A stretch of 64,000 bases of DNA, from contig CM041465.1 in assembly GCA_023213395.1 (NCBI GenBank), positions 184,581,741 through 184,645,740 on the forward strand, given 5' to 3'. The notes under the pieces were generated by a model, which ran no database searches, was not told where the DNA came from, and was given only the letters and a program-made list of their open reading frames with translations. This document shows, piece by piece, positions 48,135 through 61,310 of the stretch (position 1 is the first letter of the stretch; each line of letters opens with the position of its first letter). Made by a program: the position numbers and the translations under genes. This stretch comes from Cycas panzhihuaensis (Eukaryota; Cycadophyta).

Positions 48135-48722
48135 AGTATCTTACCAAATAGGATTGTTGCTAGCTTGTTTAAAAGTTTTAGGATCATTATTTTTCATTAT
48201 TTTTGCCATTAAGGCAAAATTTGCATGAAGTTTTTACGTACGTGTGCGTCTAGTATCAGTAGGATTGCCTATATTAGATCTAGCATCAGCAAGCGTTTTG
48301 GTTACCCAAACAAGTTGCTTGTGAGTAATTGTATCCGAGGTTGTAGGTTGATTTGATGTACTAGCTTGAAGAGAAGGATCTGTTTCAGTGGGTTCTGATA
48401 GGGTCTAATTTTGGACTTGAGTTGATAAAGAATCTATAATTTCTAAATCAACTTGTTTATCAGAATCGTCAACCAAACAAGTGTTGGTTAACAAATCTTT
48501 AACAGGAAGTTCTACATAAGTAGATGTTGAAGTAGATCCTTCTTCATCAAATACTACATCACGCAAAATAGAAATGTTATGCGTGACTGGATCTAAAAGT
48601 CTATAGGCTTTGCTTTCTTCGCTATAGCCAATGAAGATGTATTTTTGACTTTTTTTATCTAACTTTTTACGTTTTTCGTGAGGGATATGTCCCCATGCGA
48701 TACTACCAAAGATTCGTAAGTG
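48135..48722 (-). pseudogene. Copia-H integrase C-terminal region and linker to RT
   Basis: The minus strand continues from integrase (RIFGSIAWGHIPHEKRKKLD near 48715-48655, then a YIGYSEE-like block near 48630) into an acidic, serine-rich linker, then RT. This is the usual variable spacer of copia pol. Small frame breaks occur. Confidence 0.75.
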
Positions 48723-49850
48723 TTAGACAGATGATTTTCTTCCAGACCATTTTTTTTTGGGAGTGACGTTTTGTAGACATTTACTGGGTAAACGATTTAA
48801 TAAATAATTAGAGTAGTTAATTACTTTTGCCCATAGTTTTAAATCAAGATTCTTTACATATAACATGCAACGAATCATTTCAACAAGAGTGCAGTTTTTG
48901 CATTCAGCAATACCGTTTTGTTGAGGCGTGTATGTAACTGAATGTTGGAATTTAATTCCATGTGATATATAGAAAGAGGTAAATTTTATACGTAAATATT
49001 CCTTAGCATTATCAGATCGGAATATTTTGATTCTTGAATTAGATTGATTTTCCACTAACGTTTTATATTCAAAGAAAATGTCAAACACTTGACTGCGTGT
49101 TTCGAGCATATAAACCCAATATTTTCTTGAATAATCATCAATGAATATAATAAAATAACGAGATCCTGAGTATGATGGTACATGAAAAGGTCTACATATA
49201 TCAGAATGGACAAGTTCGAGTGGAGCAGTTACTCAGTATTGAGTTTTGTGTGGAAATGGATCCATGTGTTGTTTGCCTATTACATAGGCTTCACAAATAC
49301 CATAAACAATGTTTAAGGGTGGTAAACCATGGACCATTTAATGCTTAATTAAATATTACAATTTTCCATAACTAGTATGGCCAAATCTTACATGCTAAAG
49401 CTTGCTGACTGAGTCAGATTTGACAACAAAGCCATTAAAAGATTTTAATTTATTATTTTTAAAAATGGTCATACTATAAAGACCTATATTATGATCAACA
49501 GGTCCTAAAGCAATACGTTTGAATTTATGTAATGGATCTTTAATGTCAAATTTATTTTTCCAGAATTTAATGACAAGGTCTTTCTGGCAGATTTGATAAA
49601 CTGAAAGGAGGTTTGGTAACAAACTAGGTACGTAAAAAATGTCCTTGATTGAACCATCCTTTAGGGTAACATCATCAGATCCTTTGACTTTGAGTTAATT
49701 ACCACTACTGAAAGAAATCTCTTCTTCAGAGTTCGTGTTAGATTGATAAGTGGTTAAGTTTTTTTGATGTCCAGTCATATGATGGGATGCACCAGAGTCA
49801 AGGATCCATTGTGGTGGTTGGTTGGAAGGAGCAACAAATGCAGAAGTTGT
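48723..49850 (-). pseudogene. Copia-H protease and integrase
   Basis: Protease is visible near 49815-49760 as WILDSGASHHMTGH, with an intact D-S-G triad. The next part (49622-49395) carries LLPNLLSVYQICQK and the pre-integrase block. The integrase zinc domain lies near 49400-49270 (a degraded H..H and C..C). The catalytic core (49109-48723) shows FRSDNAKEYLRIKF with the second aspartate and YTPQQNGIAECKNCTL with the glutamate (family NG.AER), then LPSKCLQNVTPKKKWSGRKS. Stops separate the parts. It would cleave the polyprotein and insert the DNA copy. Confidence 0.92.
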
Positions 49851-50894
49851 TGTTGCTAAAGAACGATTATGAAATTAACGGTTTTGTGGTCGTGATTGTG
49901 AATGTAATTGAAAATGAGATTAAGAATGGGATTGCAGTTTATTTTGTAATCCCTTGGAAGCTTTCCATGCTTTCGAAGCTATTCTACTTCTACAGACATC
50001 AATACTATGGCCTCTTTTATGATAGTAGGTACAACTAGTGTTCTAAGAAGAAGATGCATTGTTTCTATTAGAAATGAATTGATTAGAAGTATTGTGGTTT
50101 TTAGTTGGACCAGAATATTTAACATTATTTTAAGAATTAGATGGTGAACCTTGATGAGGTTTCTTTAATTTTTGATTATTATGAAAATTGTTATTCTATT
50201 GTTTGTTTTTAAATTGTGGCTTAGTTTTAGAAAACAAAGTCTGTGAATGATCTTTTATTGCACTTGTTCTAATTAACATTGTCTGATGTTCAATTAGCTG
50301 GTTTATCAGGTAATTGAATGTGATAGGTGGATTGCCAACTTGTTGTCTAGCAACTTGGTAAAGATTAAAGTGTTTTGGTAATTTATTAACTGCAAGATGT
50401 ACGAGCATATTATCATCTTTGACATGCATAGTTATTTTTTCTATATCACCTTCTTTGGTTTTTGATTTAATGCAGTTATCTAGATCTTTATTATTTGATT
50501 AGATTTTAGTTAAAAAATTCTCAACATTTGTAAAGTCATCAAAAGTCAGATTATACAATTGTTCTTCTAGGATAGCTACTTGATGTGTATTAACTTTGTC
50601 ATATTTTTCTTCCAAGGTTTTCCAAACAGTGGCTAAGTCATCTTTTCTAAAATCATTGGTGATTTTTGGTGAGAGTGAGTTTAATATGGTGCCCAATGCG
50701 GTATCTGAGTTCATCAGATATACCATAAGACTCTCAGTAGCATCTGCTTTTGGTTTTTAGAATTCACCTTTCACATATTGCCATACTTTTTGCTGTTTGA
50801 GCTAATGGGATATGCGATTCCTCCAGTCGGCATAGTTTGAGCTAGTTAATACTGGAATTGGAATGCAAGTGACTATCCCTGGCATTAATGCCAT
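49851..50894 (-). pseudogene. Copia-H gag
   Basis: The start ATG at 50892-50894 gives MALMPGIVTCIPIPVLTSSN, then YADWRNRISH, a normal copia gag opening. Open pieces at 50726-50499 (GTILNSLSPKITNDFRKDDL, then VWKTLEEKYDKVNTHQVAIL) and 50429-50196 (LAVNKLPKHFNLYQVARQQV, FNYLINQLIEHQTMLIRTSA) cover the UBN2-type capsid. A degraded zinc knuckle (C.YCHKRGH-like) lies near 50035-49995. Stops at a handful of positions. It would assemble the particle. Confidence 0.88.
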
Positions 50895-52260
50895 ATTGAG
50901 AGTGTTAAGGATTATTTGTAGATTAAAAAGTTATGAAGGTGACTTGAAAAAATAATTACCTAGTGAAAGTACTAATCTTGTTAACAGATCTAATTCATAA
51001 AGACATCTTAATTTGCATTGATTGATTTTAAAAAAGAATCATGTGTTTTTAAACAGAAATAAACAAACAACTTCTTAAAAATAATTCCTTAAGCTGTCAT
51101 TTTTGAAAAACAGTTTTAGAAAAATAGTCCCCCTTTGGAAAAAATAGTCCCTGTTTACTTTGAATAAAAAAGTCCTTGTTTAAAAAGTAATCCCCTTTTG
51201 AAAATAGACTGTCCCCTTTCAAAAATAACAAGTCCCTTTTAGAAAAAATAAACAATTTCCCTTAACGAAGTGAGTGTTTTACTTAAAAAAAAATTGTAAC
51301 TAGGTATTTAGTTTCCCTCTTTATTTAAAAAAAAATAAATGTATAATTTTAAGTATTAAATTCAAATCTTTAAGTGTTGGGGAAAAAATAATAATTAATG
51401 TAAAAAGAGTATAATAAAAGGAATGGATTTGATAAGTAAAAGGTTAATTTTAATTTTCTTAAAATTAACTATGTTAATTTGAAATAATTTTTAACATTAA
51501 AATGTAGTGATAAAAAGGTTTAAAGAGTAATAGAAGGGTATATATTTACTTTAGAATCAAGATATAATAGAAAAAGAGGGATTATATTTGATTTAAATTA
51601 AGTATACAATACAAAATTTAATCAAAAAAGAAACATGATAAGGAAAAGGAGAGGGGGGTTGAGCTTATGTTTCATCAAAGAAAAGAAAAAAAAAAGAGGG
51701 GGCTAATGTTTTATCATTAAAGTATTGTAGAGGAGAAAGGTTAATTTTAACATTCTAAAAAAGGTTAAGAGTAAAATATAAGGGAGGTTATTTGATTTGA
51801 TTAAATAGTCAAAATGATAAAAGAGGGGGTGTTATTGAGGGGGGGTATATAAATTTGTTTTAATAAAGGTATTATAAAAGGGGTTTAAAGTTTGTTTTAA
51901 TAAAAAAGTATTTAAGAGGAGGGGGGGGACTTTGATTTAAATCAAAGTATAAAGTTAATGGGGGGGACTTTGATTTAAATCAAAGTAATAAAGTTAATGG
52001 GGTTTGATTAAAATCTGTTTTGATTAAAATCAAAATGATTTTAAATCAAGGTAAGGTGGGGGGGTTTTAAGGTTTAAGGTTAAATCAAGATTAATTTTTA
52101 AATTGGACTTTATAAAGCTTAAGGGGGGGGCGGGGGGGGGGGGGAGGGTTTATTTTAAATCAAAAATAAAAAAATAAAAAATAAAAAACAAAAAATAAGG
52201 GCACAGACCTGACGAAAGATTAGAAATTAAAAAATAAAATGAAAAATTAAATTCATTTGG
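50895..52260 (-). repeat. Copia-H leader: degenerate arrays and G-rich tracts
   Basis: At 51119-51263 about seven imperfect units of 19-24 bp carry A4-6, TAGTCCC(C), TTT. At 51929-51948 and 51967-51986 the same perfect 20-bp palindrome, ACTTTGATTT plus its complement, stands 38 bp apart after G runs. Further G runs lie at 52123-52130 and 52132-52144. No coding sequence is seen. The array lies between the captured fragment and gag. Confidence 0.75.
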
Positions 52261-52727
52261 GGTCCGAGGGGGTAAAGGGTAGAAACCCTACCTTTTATCG
52301 TATTGGCGATGGCAGCAGCGAGGTTGCAGGTTGACAATGCTTCGGAGTGATGACGATTCAAATGCGGGCGGCTGCTGGTTTCCTTTGTCTGGGTAGCTCA
52401 CAGGGGGTCTTCACCGTCTAGGTCGTTCGTCCGAGGTGGCTCTCTTTCGCAAGTTCGTTCTTCGATGGAAGTTTGTATGACTTGGAGCTGCATTGATGGC
52501 ATGGAGCGATGATGGAAGGTTATCTTCTTGCAGGTCTTTGATCCTCTTTCTGTGTCACCAACTTATACACGCTCTCATCTGGGCTTTTCAAGGATAGCCT
52601 CTTCATTCGAGAGACGGGTACATCCTTCCAATACTATAAAGCTATATTTATTAAAGAGTTTACAGTTCCGTAGTCATCAAGTTAGTTATTTTTCAGAGAA
52701 ACCTATTTGTCTCAGTAAGTTCATCTT
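52261..52727 (+). other. CpG-rich segment beside the captured gene
   Basis: The 420 bp at 52265-52680 hold about 20 CpGs, far above the surroundings. The plus-strand frame of the enkurin-like part is broken here by stops, so this may be captured upstream gene DNA (exon plus intron or 5' flank) or an original CpG-rich leader of the element. A small open stretch at 52528-52779 uses another frame and is not convincing. Confidence 0.5.
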
Positions 52728-53279
52728 GTGTTGGATCATGTCAAGGAGGAAGAAGAATATTGTGGAATTCCTAAACTAAAAACTGGGGGCAGTATCAAGT
52801 TGCCAATATATATTGATAATTCCCAAATTAATGAAGTGCTCAATCCACCAAAGGTGATAAGGGAAGTGATACAAAGGAGAGGAATAACACCTCGGAATCA
52901 TGCCAAGCATAATAAATTGGCCATTGCAGAAACAAGTGCAAAGAACCACGCTAGAAAATAGGATTCAAGCCGTAGAGAATCTTCTTTACCACCACTTATT
53001 AGGCATTCCATGAGTAAAGAATATCAGTACCCATCTGGGAACATGTTTAAAGGCAACAGTACTGACTTCATTGCAAAGAATGCTTTGGATGCATCAATGG
53101 CACCATGGCGTATTTCCAATTTTAAGCTCAAATCATCGGATCCTCAAAAGCAGAAAGAAAATTTTGGAAAAGTTCCCGCATACTTGATAAGAAGAAAAAT
53201 TGAGTTTGCACAAGCAGATGATCAAAGAATTAGGGACGAGGGAGCTAAAAGTATTCCTCCAGTTGGCATCTTTTGGTAG
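52728..53279 (+). pseudogene. Captured host gene fragment, enkurin-domain-like (C-terminal part)
   Basis: One plus-strand frame of about 183 codons, opposite to Copia-H, has a single stop (TAG at 52959-52961 where CAG would fit). It reads GGSIKLPIYIDNSQINEVLN near 52785, RRGITPRNHAKHNKLAIAET near 52884, TDFIAKNALDASMAPWRI near 53064, and FGKVPAYLIRRKIEFAQADD, then SIPPVG, before a natural TAG at 53277-53279. The G.VP.YL..RK.E...A end with a following PP-G, and the earlier R.GI.PR.HA..N block, are the pattern of the enkurin/ENKD1 family, which binds microtubules and calmodulin in cilia and flagella. The start is missing; the first ATG at 52728 may not be the real one. The 165 bp after the stop look like 3' UTR and run to the primer site. 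No transposon protein matches. The family call rests on motif memory. Confidence 0.6.
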
Positions 53280-53443
53280 TGTAATGGCTTTGCCATTGCT
53301 CAGCCTGGATTTAACTAACCTGTAAAAATTGCTATTGATTTTGTATCATTTATATGCAAGTATTGAAATGTGGTTAAGGGATTGTTCTATTTTATATTGA
53401 ACTGAAAGCTCTGGCAACTGGAGTCTTTTTGGTCTGATATTGT

Positions 53444-53455
53444 GCTATGATACCA
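53444..53455 (-). other. Copia-H primer binding site
   Basis: The minus strand reads TGGTATCATAGC directly after the LTR. It differs by one base from the initiator-Met complement TGGTATCAGAGC. Confidence 0.92.
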
Positions 53456-53886
53456 TGATAGAATAGGCACATGCACACAGTCATCACATCACAGGAATTG
53501 AATTAAAACACAAGAAAATGACAATGCACATGTACACAGGGTTGGCAGGTGGAAAACCCCTTATGGGGAAGAAAAACCACCTCCTAATCTAAATTATATT
53601 AATAAATAAATGAAACTAAAATACACAATAACCAACCCCCTAAAATAGCCTTGATTCATGCATATGGATAGACCTCCTAGATTCTTGGAACCAATTGCAT
53701 GAATCTAGGAGATTAATAAATAAGACAGAGGTTCATTACAATGTGGTTCCGCATTTCAGTGACCATTCACAAATTAATTAATTTTAAACATAAGTTTACA
53801 ACTTTACAATCACTTAAATTATTTTTAAGACATGTGACTTAAATAATAACATTAAGAAATATAAGTTTACATTATATAATCTAATA
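53456..53886 (-). repeat. Copia-H 5' LTR
   Basis: It is 431 bp. Its minus-strand first base pair reads TA instead of TG, and it ends TATCA at the primer site. It is followed by GGATC. Confidence 0.95.
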
Positions 53887-53891
53887 GGATC

Positions 53892-54433
53892 TAACAACCA
53901 AAGTAGACTTTGAGGAGATCAAGCAAGCTATCATATAAGCCCCAATGTTAGTCTTATCAAAATTTAATAAATCTTTTATAATTTATTCTTATGTATCTAA
54001 TGGGTCTTGTGTAGCTACCTACTTTAAGAGAATCACCAAAATAAGGATTGACCTATAACTTATCTTAGTAGAAGCTTGAAAGAATATTAGTGGAAATATA
54101 CCACTATAAAAAAGTAAGCATATTCGTTGGTGATAGCTATAGAAAGTTTTAGTCATTATATAGTACATACACACACTATATTTTATGTCCCAACATATCT
54201 AGTTAAGAGATTATTGATAGATTCAAATCCTTATGAGAGATGGATGAAATGTCTATCTAGAATTCAAGAGTTTAATATGGAGATTAAACCCATGAAGCCC
54301 ATTAAGAAACACAAGTTATGTCATCTAATAGTTGACTTAGAACTCATAAAACTACTATAAGTAGAATGGAGAGAAGATGAAGTGGATGAAAATATAATGA
54401 GTGCTACAAAAGAGGAGATAGATGGTTTCTCCC
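53892..54433 (+). pseudogene. Gypsy-F second RNase H (after RT)
   Basis: The frame interrupted at 46157 resumes: TKVDFEEIKQAI, APMLVLSKFNKSFIIYSYVS (53940-54000) and NGSCVATYFKR is the start of the ordinary gypsy RNase H. An open stretch (54127-54360) then reads AIESFSHYIVHTHTIFYVPT, LVKRLLIDSNPYERWMKCLS and RIQEFNMEIKPMK, typical of the RNase H C-terminal part of Tat/Athila-like elements (YILGRKT is already lost). Copia-I interrupts it at 54434, after CTCCC. It would degrade RNA in the RNA-DNA hybrid. Confidence 0.85.
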
Positions 54434-54753
54434 TATTGGGAAACACAAATGAAAGCAAAGGTCGACATGATCTTTTATAGTAGGTAGATCATAGTAGAAA
54501 TCACACACACAGGACACCAGATTTCTGTGAAAAACCCTTATAGGTAAAAACCCACCAAATAATATTAATCATATTTTTAACAATCTAATGTTGTACATAG
54601 TTTGAACTTTGATCTATATTTATAGATCTAAAGTGCCAAAATATAATTATAATTACATCTATTAGGTCACCCATATCAAGAATATTCCACCTACATATTA
54701 GGCACATAAATAGACCCACTTTACATTAATTGGTATATTAACATATTATAACC
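54434..54753 (-). repeat. Copia-I 3' LTR
   Basis: It aligns end to end with 56656-56975. Both terminal dinucleotides have decayed (plus strand TA at the left, CC at the right). Confidence 0.92.
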
Positions 54754-56642
54754 TCCTCTCTTAATGTAAATGTGGGGTAATAAGGTTTATCCTTGGGAAT
54801 AGATCCCCTCTCAAGGATAACCTTATCCAATATGCATGAATGTCGATCTAGCAATCCTCAGTTAGATCTTGGTGAATAGGTCTATAAGTTGATCTCCACT
54901 TGGATAAACTTAAACCTGCATCTTCCTTGATATGATCTTCTCTCGAATGTAATGGTGTTATACCTTATATCTGGTTGATTCTTTAGAAATACTCTAATAG
55001 ACTATGCAACCATACTACTCTCTCTCTACCTAACACTTTATCCATACAACTCAACCATATTCCTTTGACTAAACTAAGAGGTTAAGTCACTTGAACCATG
55101 AATCTTCTCTTCAAGTTTCCACTAAGGAACACTGGCATCTCATTCATTTGATATGACACCTAACTATCTGAAGCTGCTAAATTAAGGATCAAATAGACCA
55201 ATAAACATAGAGAAAGGTGCAAAGTGTCTCCTCATACCTGAATTCTACTAGAAATCTCCTATATAATAAGCTTTACCAACTTGCAAACTGACTAGGTGCT
55301 TTCCTTGGAGATAGGGGACCTAAATCCCCTATAACACTCCTCCAATACAACTCTCTATTATGAATCTCCACTTGCTAGAATGTTGGTATCTATCACAAGC
55401 TTTGAGTGGAATATTGATCCTCATACTTTAATCATCTTGTAGGTCTTCAACCATTAATGGAACATGGGGTTGCAATCCATGTCTCCTCAAATAATGGCTC
55501 CTCATTATTAATCTTCTACTAGGTCTTGCCTCTGTCTCAAACATAATGTTAGGTAAACAAACCTCCAAACATGTTAAATCATGACTAAGAAAAGTGAAGC
55601 AATGAAGGATGGAATCTATAATTAGATGAAACTTAGCATGATATGTCATAAACTCTTCAACTTTAATATCTAGATTAATCACAATGCATTCCCTTATAGA
55701 TCACATTGTTTGTAAGCTAAACAACCCCATAGGCTTCAAACTCTTGCAATCTTACTGTTGTAATCTTTGTCTAAGATGTATGCACTCTAATGCACTTAAG
55801 GAACAAATAAAAGGCTTTTGACTAGTCCAAAACATAACATGAGGGGAATATATGCCATAAATAATTACAACAAGGTGCCAAATACTTGTTCACTATAATT
55901 TCTACTATTAAAACATGGGAGGGCAATACTAACATGTATGAAACCTCACCATCTGCATCATGGTACCTTTTATAATACAACCTAAGAGGGGTATATGAGA
56001 TAACTCTCATTTCATACCATGAGAAAAGGCATAACTAATTTTAAGACATCTCATCTTAGACCTTTCCATTTACACTTCAAATTTTATCAATCACTCTATC
56101 TTGCTTCCATATTAGACTTATTTAGATATGCATACATGTTGAACCAACACCAAAATAGGCCATAAACCTCTATATATTAGTCATATTTTTTACTTACAAG
56201 CATTGTAACTACTTCAAGCTAATTATAACTCTACTGAAAAGATGCCACACTCATAACTAGATCTCCAATGGCTTCTACAAGGCACCAGGGACTACAAATA
56301 AACACTCCACAGGTGGTGATGCTCTCTACATAGCTACAAACTTAATGGCATCATCAAATAAAAATCTAGCACCTGCAATAGGCTTAAATGAGGCTCAAAT
56401 GATTAGCAATAGAGTAACCAGGGCTACAAATCATCTTTAACTTATCCACATAACTCTATATAGCTTAGAATACTTGCAAACATAAATCAAAATGCTACCG
56501 GGATCCTCTAGCAATCATCTACACCTCCGTCGTAGTTTTGCAGGGTTGTTAGATAAGGCAATCCATAAAGGACAATCCAATATGACCTAGCACCAATGAT
56601 TGGACCATCCAACAATAATGATCTATCTGTGCATGAACTATA
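54754..56642 (-). other. Copia-I interior, almost noncoding
   Basis: Near 54890-54850 the minus strand resembles the end of copia RNase H (YPSGDQLIDLFTKI). An 84-codon open stretch (55682-55428) and others match no family I know. I see no gag or RT. Confidence 0.6.
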
Positions 56643-56655
56643 GGCTCTGATACTA
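56643..56655 (-). other. Copia-I primer binding site
   Basis: The minus strand reads TAGTATCAGAGCC, one base away from the initiator-Met complement TGGTATCAGAGCC, directly inside the 5' LTR. Confidence 0.92.
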
Positions 56656-56975
56656 TGTTAGAAAATATAAATGAAAGTAAAGGTCGACAAGATCTTTCAC
56701 AGCAGATAGATCACAGTAGAAAACATGCACAGAGGATACCAGATTACTGTGGTAAACCCTTGTAGGTAAAAACCCACCAAATAATATTAATTATATTTTT
56801 GATAATCTAATGTTGTACATAGTTTGGACTTTGATCTATATTTATAGATCTAAAGTGCCCAAATATAATTACAATTATATCTGTCAGCTCATCCATATTA
56901 AGAATATTCCACCTACATATTAAGCATATAAATAGGCCCACTTTACATTAATCGATATATTAACATATTCCAACA
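56656..56975 (-). repeat. Copia-I 5' LTR
   Basis: The minus strand starts TGTTGGAATATG and ends TCTAACA at the primer site. It is followed by CTCCC. Confidence 0.93.
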
Positions 56976-56980
56976 CTCCC

Positions 56981-57126
56981 CTTTATTATAAGATATTAAA
57001 TTTTATTTACAAGATGGTGAATGCCCTCCTCATTTGGATAAGAGGGGGTGTAGGACTCTAAGAATGAAGTCAAAACCATATGTTTTAGTCCAAGAAAAAT
57101 TATAAAGGAGAAATTTTGATGGTATA
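56981..57126 (+). pseudogene. Gypsy-F integrase start
   Basis: The gypsy frame continues past Copia-I as DIKFYLQDGECPPHLDKR, RTLRMKSKPYVLVQEKL and RRNFDGI. This is the segment before the integrase zinc finger in Tat/Athila-type elements. The zinc finger and core do not follow; the sequence changes character at about 57127 (TGAAACACAC), which may be the edge of another inserted element. Confidence 0.75.
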
Positions 57127-60050
<2,924 letters not shown>

Positions 60051-61237
60051 AACAAGAAAATAAAGAGATAAAAATGAAACAACAAGAAGGATAAGGTCAT
60101 GGGTATTAAGGAGCAATGCACCTTAAGGGTGGACACAACCTAGTTAGATACACACAAAGATATATAAATATACATAATAGTTTACTCTCATTTTAGAGAC
60201 TGAGTGGTAGTTTAGGCTCTTATCAAAGCATGAAGAAAGCTTGACAATGTGTCCTAACTTCTAGTATGGGCTAAGAATGCCCGAAGTTGTCACCATAGTT
60301 TAGTCTCTTCAGTGTATGCCCCTTGAAGGTGATAGTAGGAGGGGTTACCTCATAAATGAGTATCTTAAAGGTGGGCCTATTAGGCTGGGAGAGAATCATT
60401 TACATATGGAAAATAACATTCGAGGATGAAGGCTATTAATCTATTAGTCTTTATATTTAGTCCTCATGGGATGTGATGAATGGAGACAAAGGAGAATTAG
60501 GCCTAAAGGAACCTAACATGATCAACAAGGGGTCTTAATTATGGTAATAAACCTAATAGACTTGAGTGAGCTAAGACATAATGAGTTAAGAGTTAGAATA
60601 CTACACAACAAGGCTATGGTAGACACATAAAGCATTAGATAATAACTCTATGATGGCACTGTACTTAGTTATATTATTTATAACTATAGATAAATAGACT
60701 CCAAAGCACATAAGAATGTGTCCTAGGTGATCTCAAATAGTCCAACCTGTAGTAAGAGGGCCAAGATTCCCACATTTACCCTTGTTAGTATTGATAATCA
60801 ATGCCATGCTAATATACAAAGGTGAATCAAGGTGGACTTATTGAATAAAGGGAGATGACAAGAATCAACTAACATCATGAGGACTTAGTTAGGCATGTAA
60901 ACTCTAATTGCGATAATGAGTAATATTAAGTCCTCAGGAGCAACTGTATGCTAGTGTCATGATCATTTCTAGAACCCATGGTAGGCTATATCCATGTCAA
61001 ATAGGTTTTGATCATGATTGAGACCATGGTGGGTCCACACAATTAGATCTAAAGGTCCTAAGATGGCCCATTCAACTAGATCCAAACTATGAATCATAGA
61101 TGGGGATAATATTATCACACAACTTGTCCTAGATTCTTAAGTAGGTGGCGGTGAATATGCTCCCTTAACAAATCATATATATATTTTCTCTTTTTCTTTT
61201 ATATTTTTTTCCTCTTTTCTTTTTCTTATTCCCCTTT
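60051..61237. other. Unassigned noncoding DNA
   Basis: Only dispersed copies of a TTAGGCTC-like motif are seen. I find no genes. Confidence 0.45.
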
Positions 61238-61242
61238 ATACA

Positions 61243-61278
<36 letters not shown>

Positions 61279-61310
61279 GAAGTAAGTATATATGTATATG
61301 TATATATATA
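61238..61310 (+). repeat. Microsatellite (CATA)n with TA repeats
   Basis: About ten CATA units pass into TATA-rich repeats. A CT-rich tract precedes it (61183-61235). Confidence 0.94.

Larger units (their letters stand above)
46163..53886 (-). mobile_element. Copia-H, nearly complete copia element carrying a host gene fragment
   Basis: Two 431-bp LTRs (46163-46593, 53456-53886) flank a minus-strand gag-pol, with GGATC duplicated outside. The primer site (53444-53455) and polypurine tract (46594-46605) are in place. The hand-counted LTR difference is about 28 of 431 (6.5%). Both outer edges show TG-to-TA decay. At 7.7 kb it is long for a copia element; the extra length is a 2.5-kb leader that contains, next to the primer site, a plus-strand enkurin-like gene fragment (52728-53279). 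It interrupts the RNase H of Gypsy-F. Confidence 0.96.
54434..56975 (-). mobile_element. Copia-I, short copia derivative inside Gypsy-F
   Basis: LTRs of 320 bp each (54434-54753, 56656-56975) are flanked by CTCCC on both sides (54429-54433, 56976-56980). The minus strand has the primer site TAGTATCAGAGCC (56655-56643) and a purine tract (AAGAGAGGAGG) before the 3' LTR. The interior is only 1.9 kb. Its only recognisable coding trace is a degraded RNase H end (QLIDLFTKI-like) near 54870. The LTRs differ at about 41 of 320 sites (13%), so it is the oldest copia insertion here. It may be an internally deleted copy or a non-autonomous family. Confidence 0.92.
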
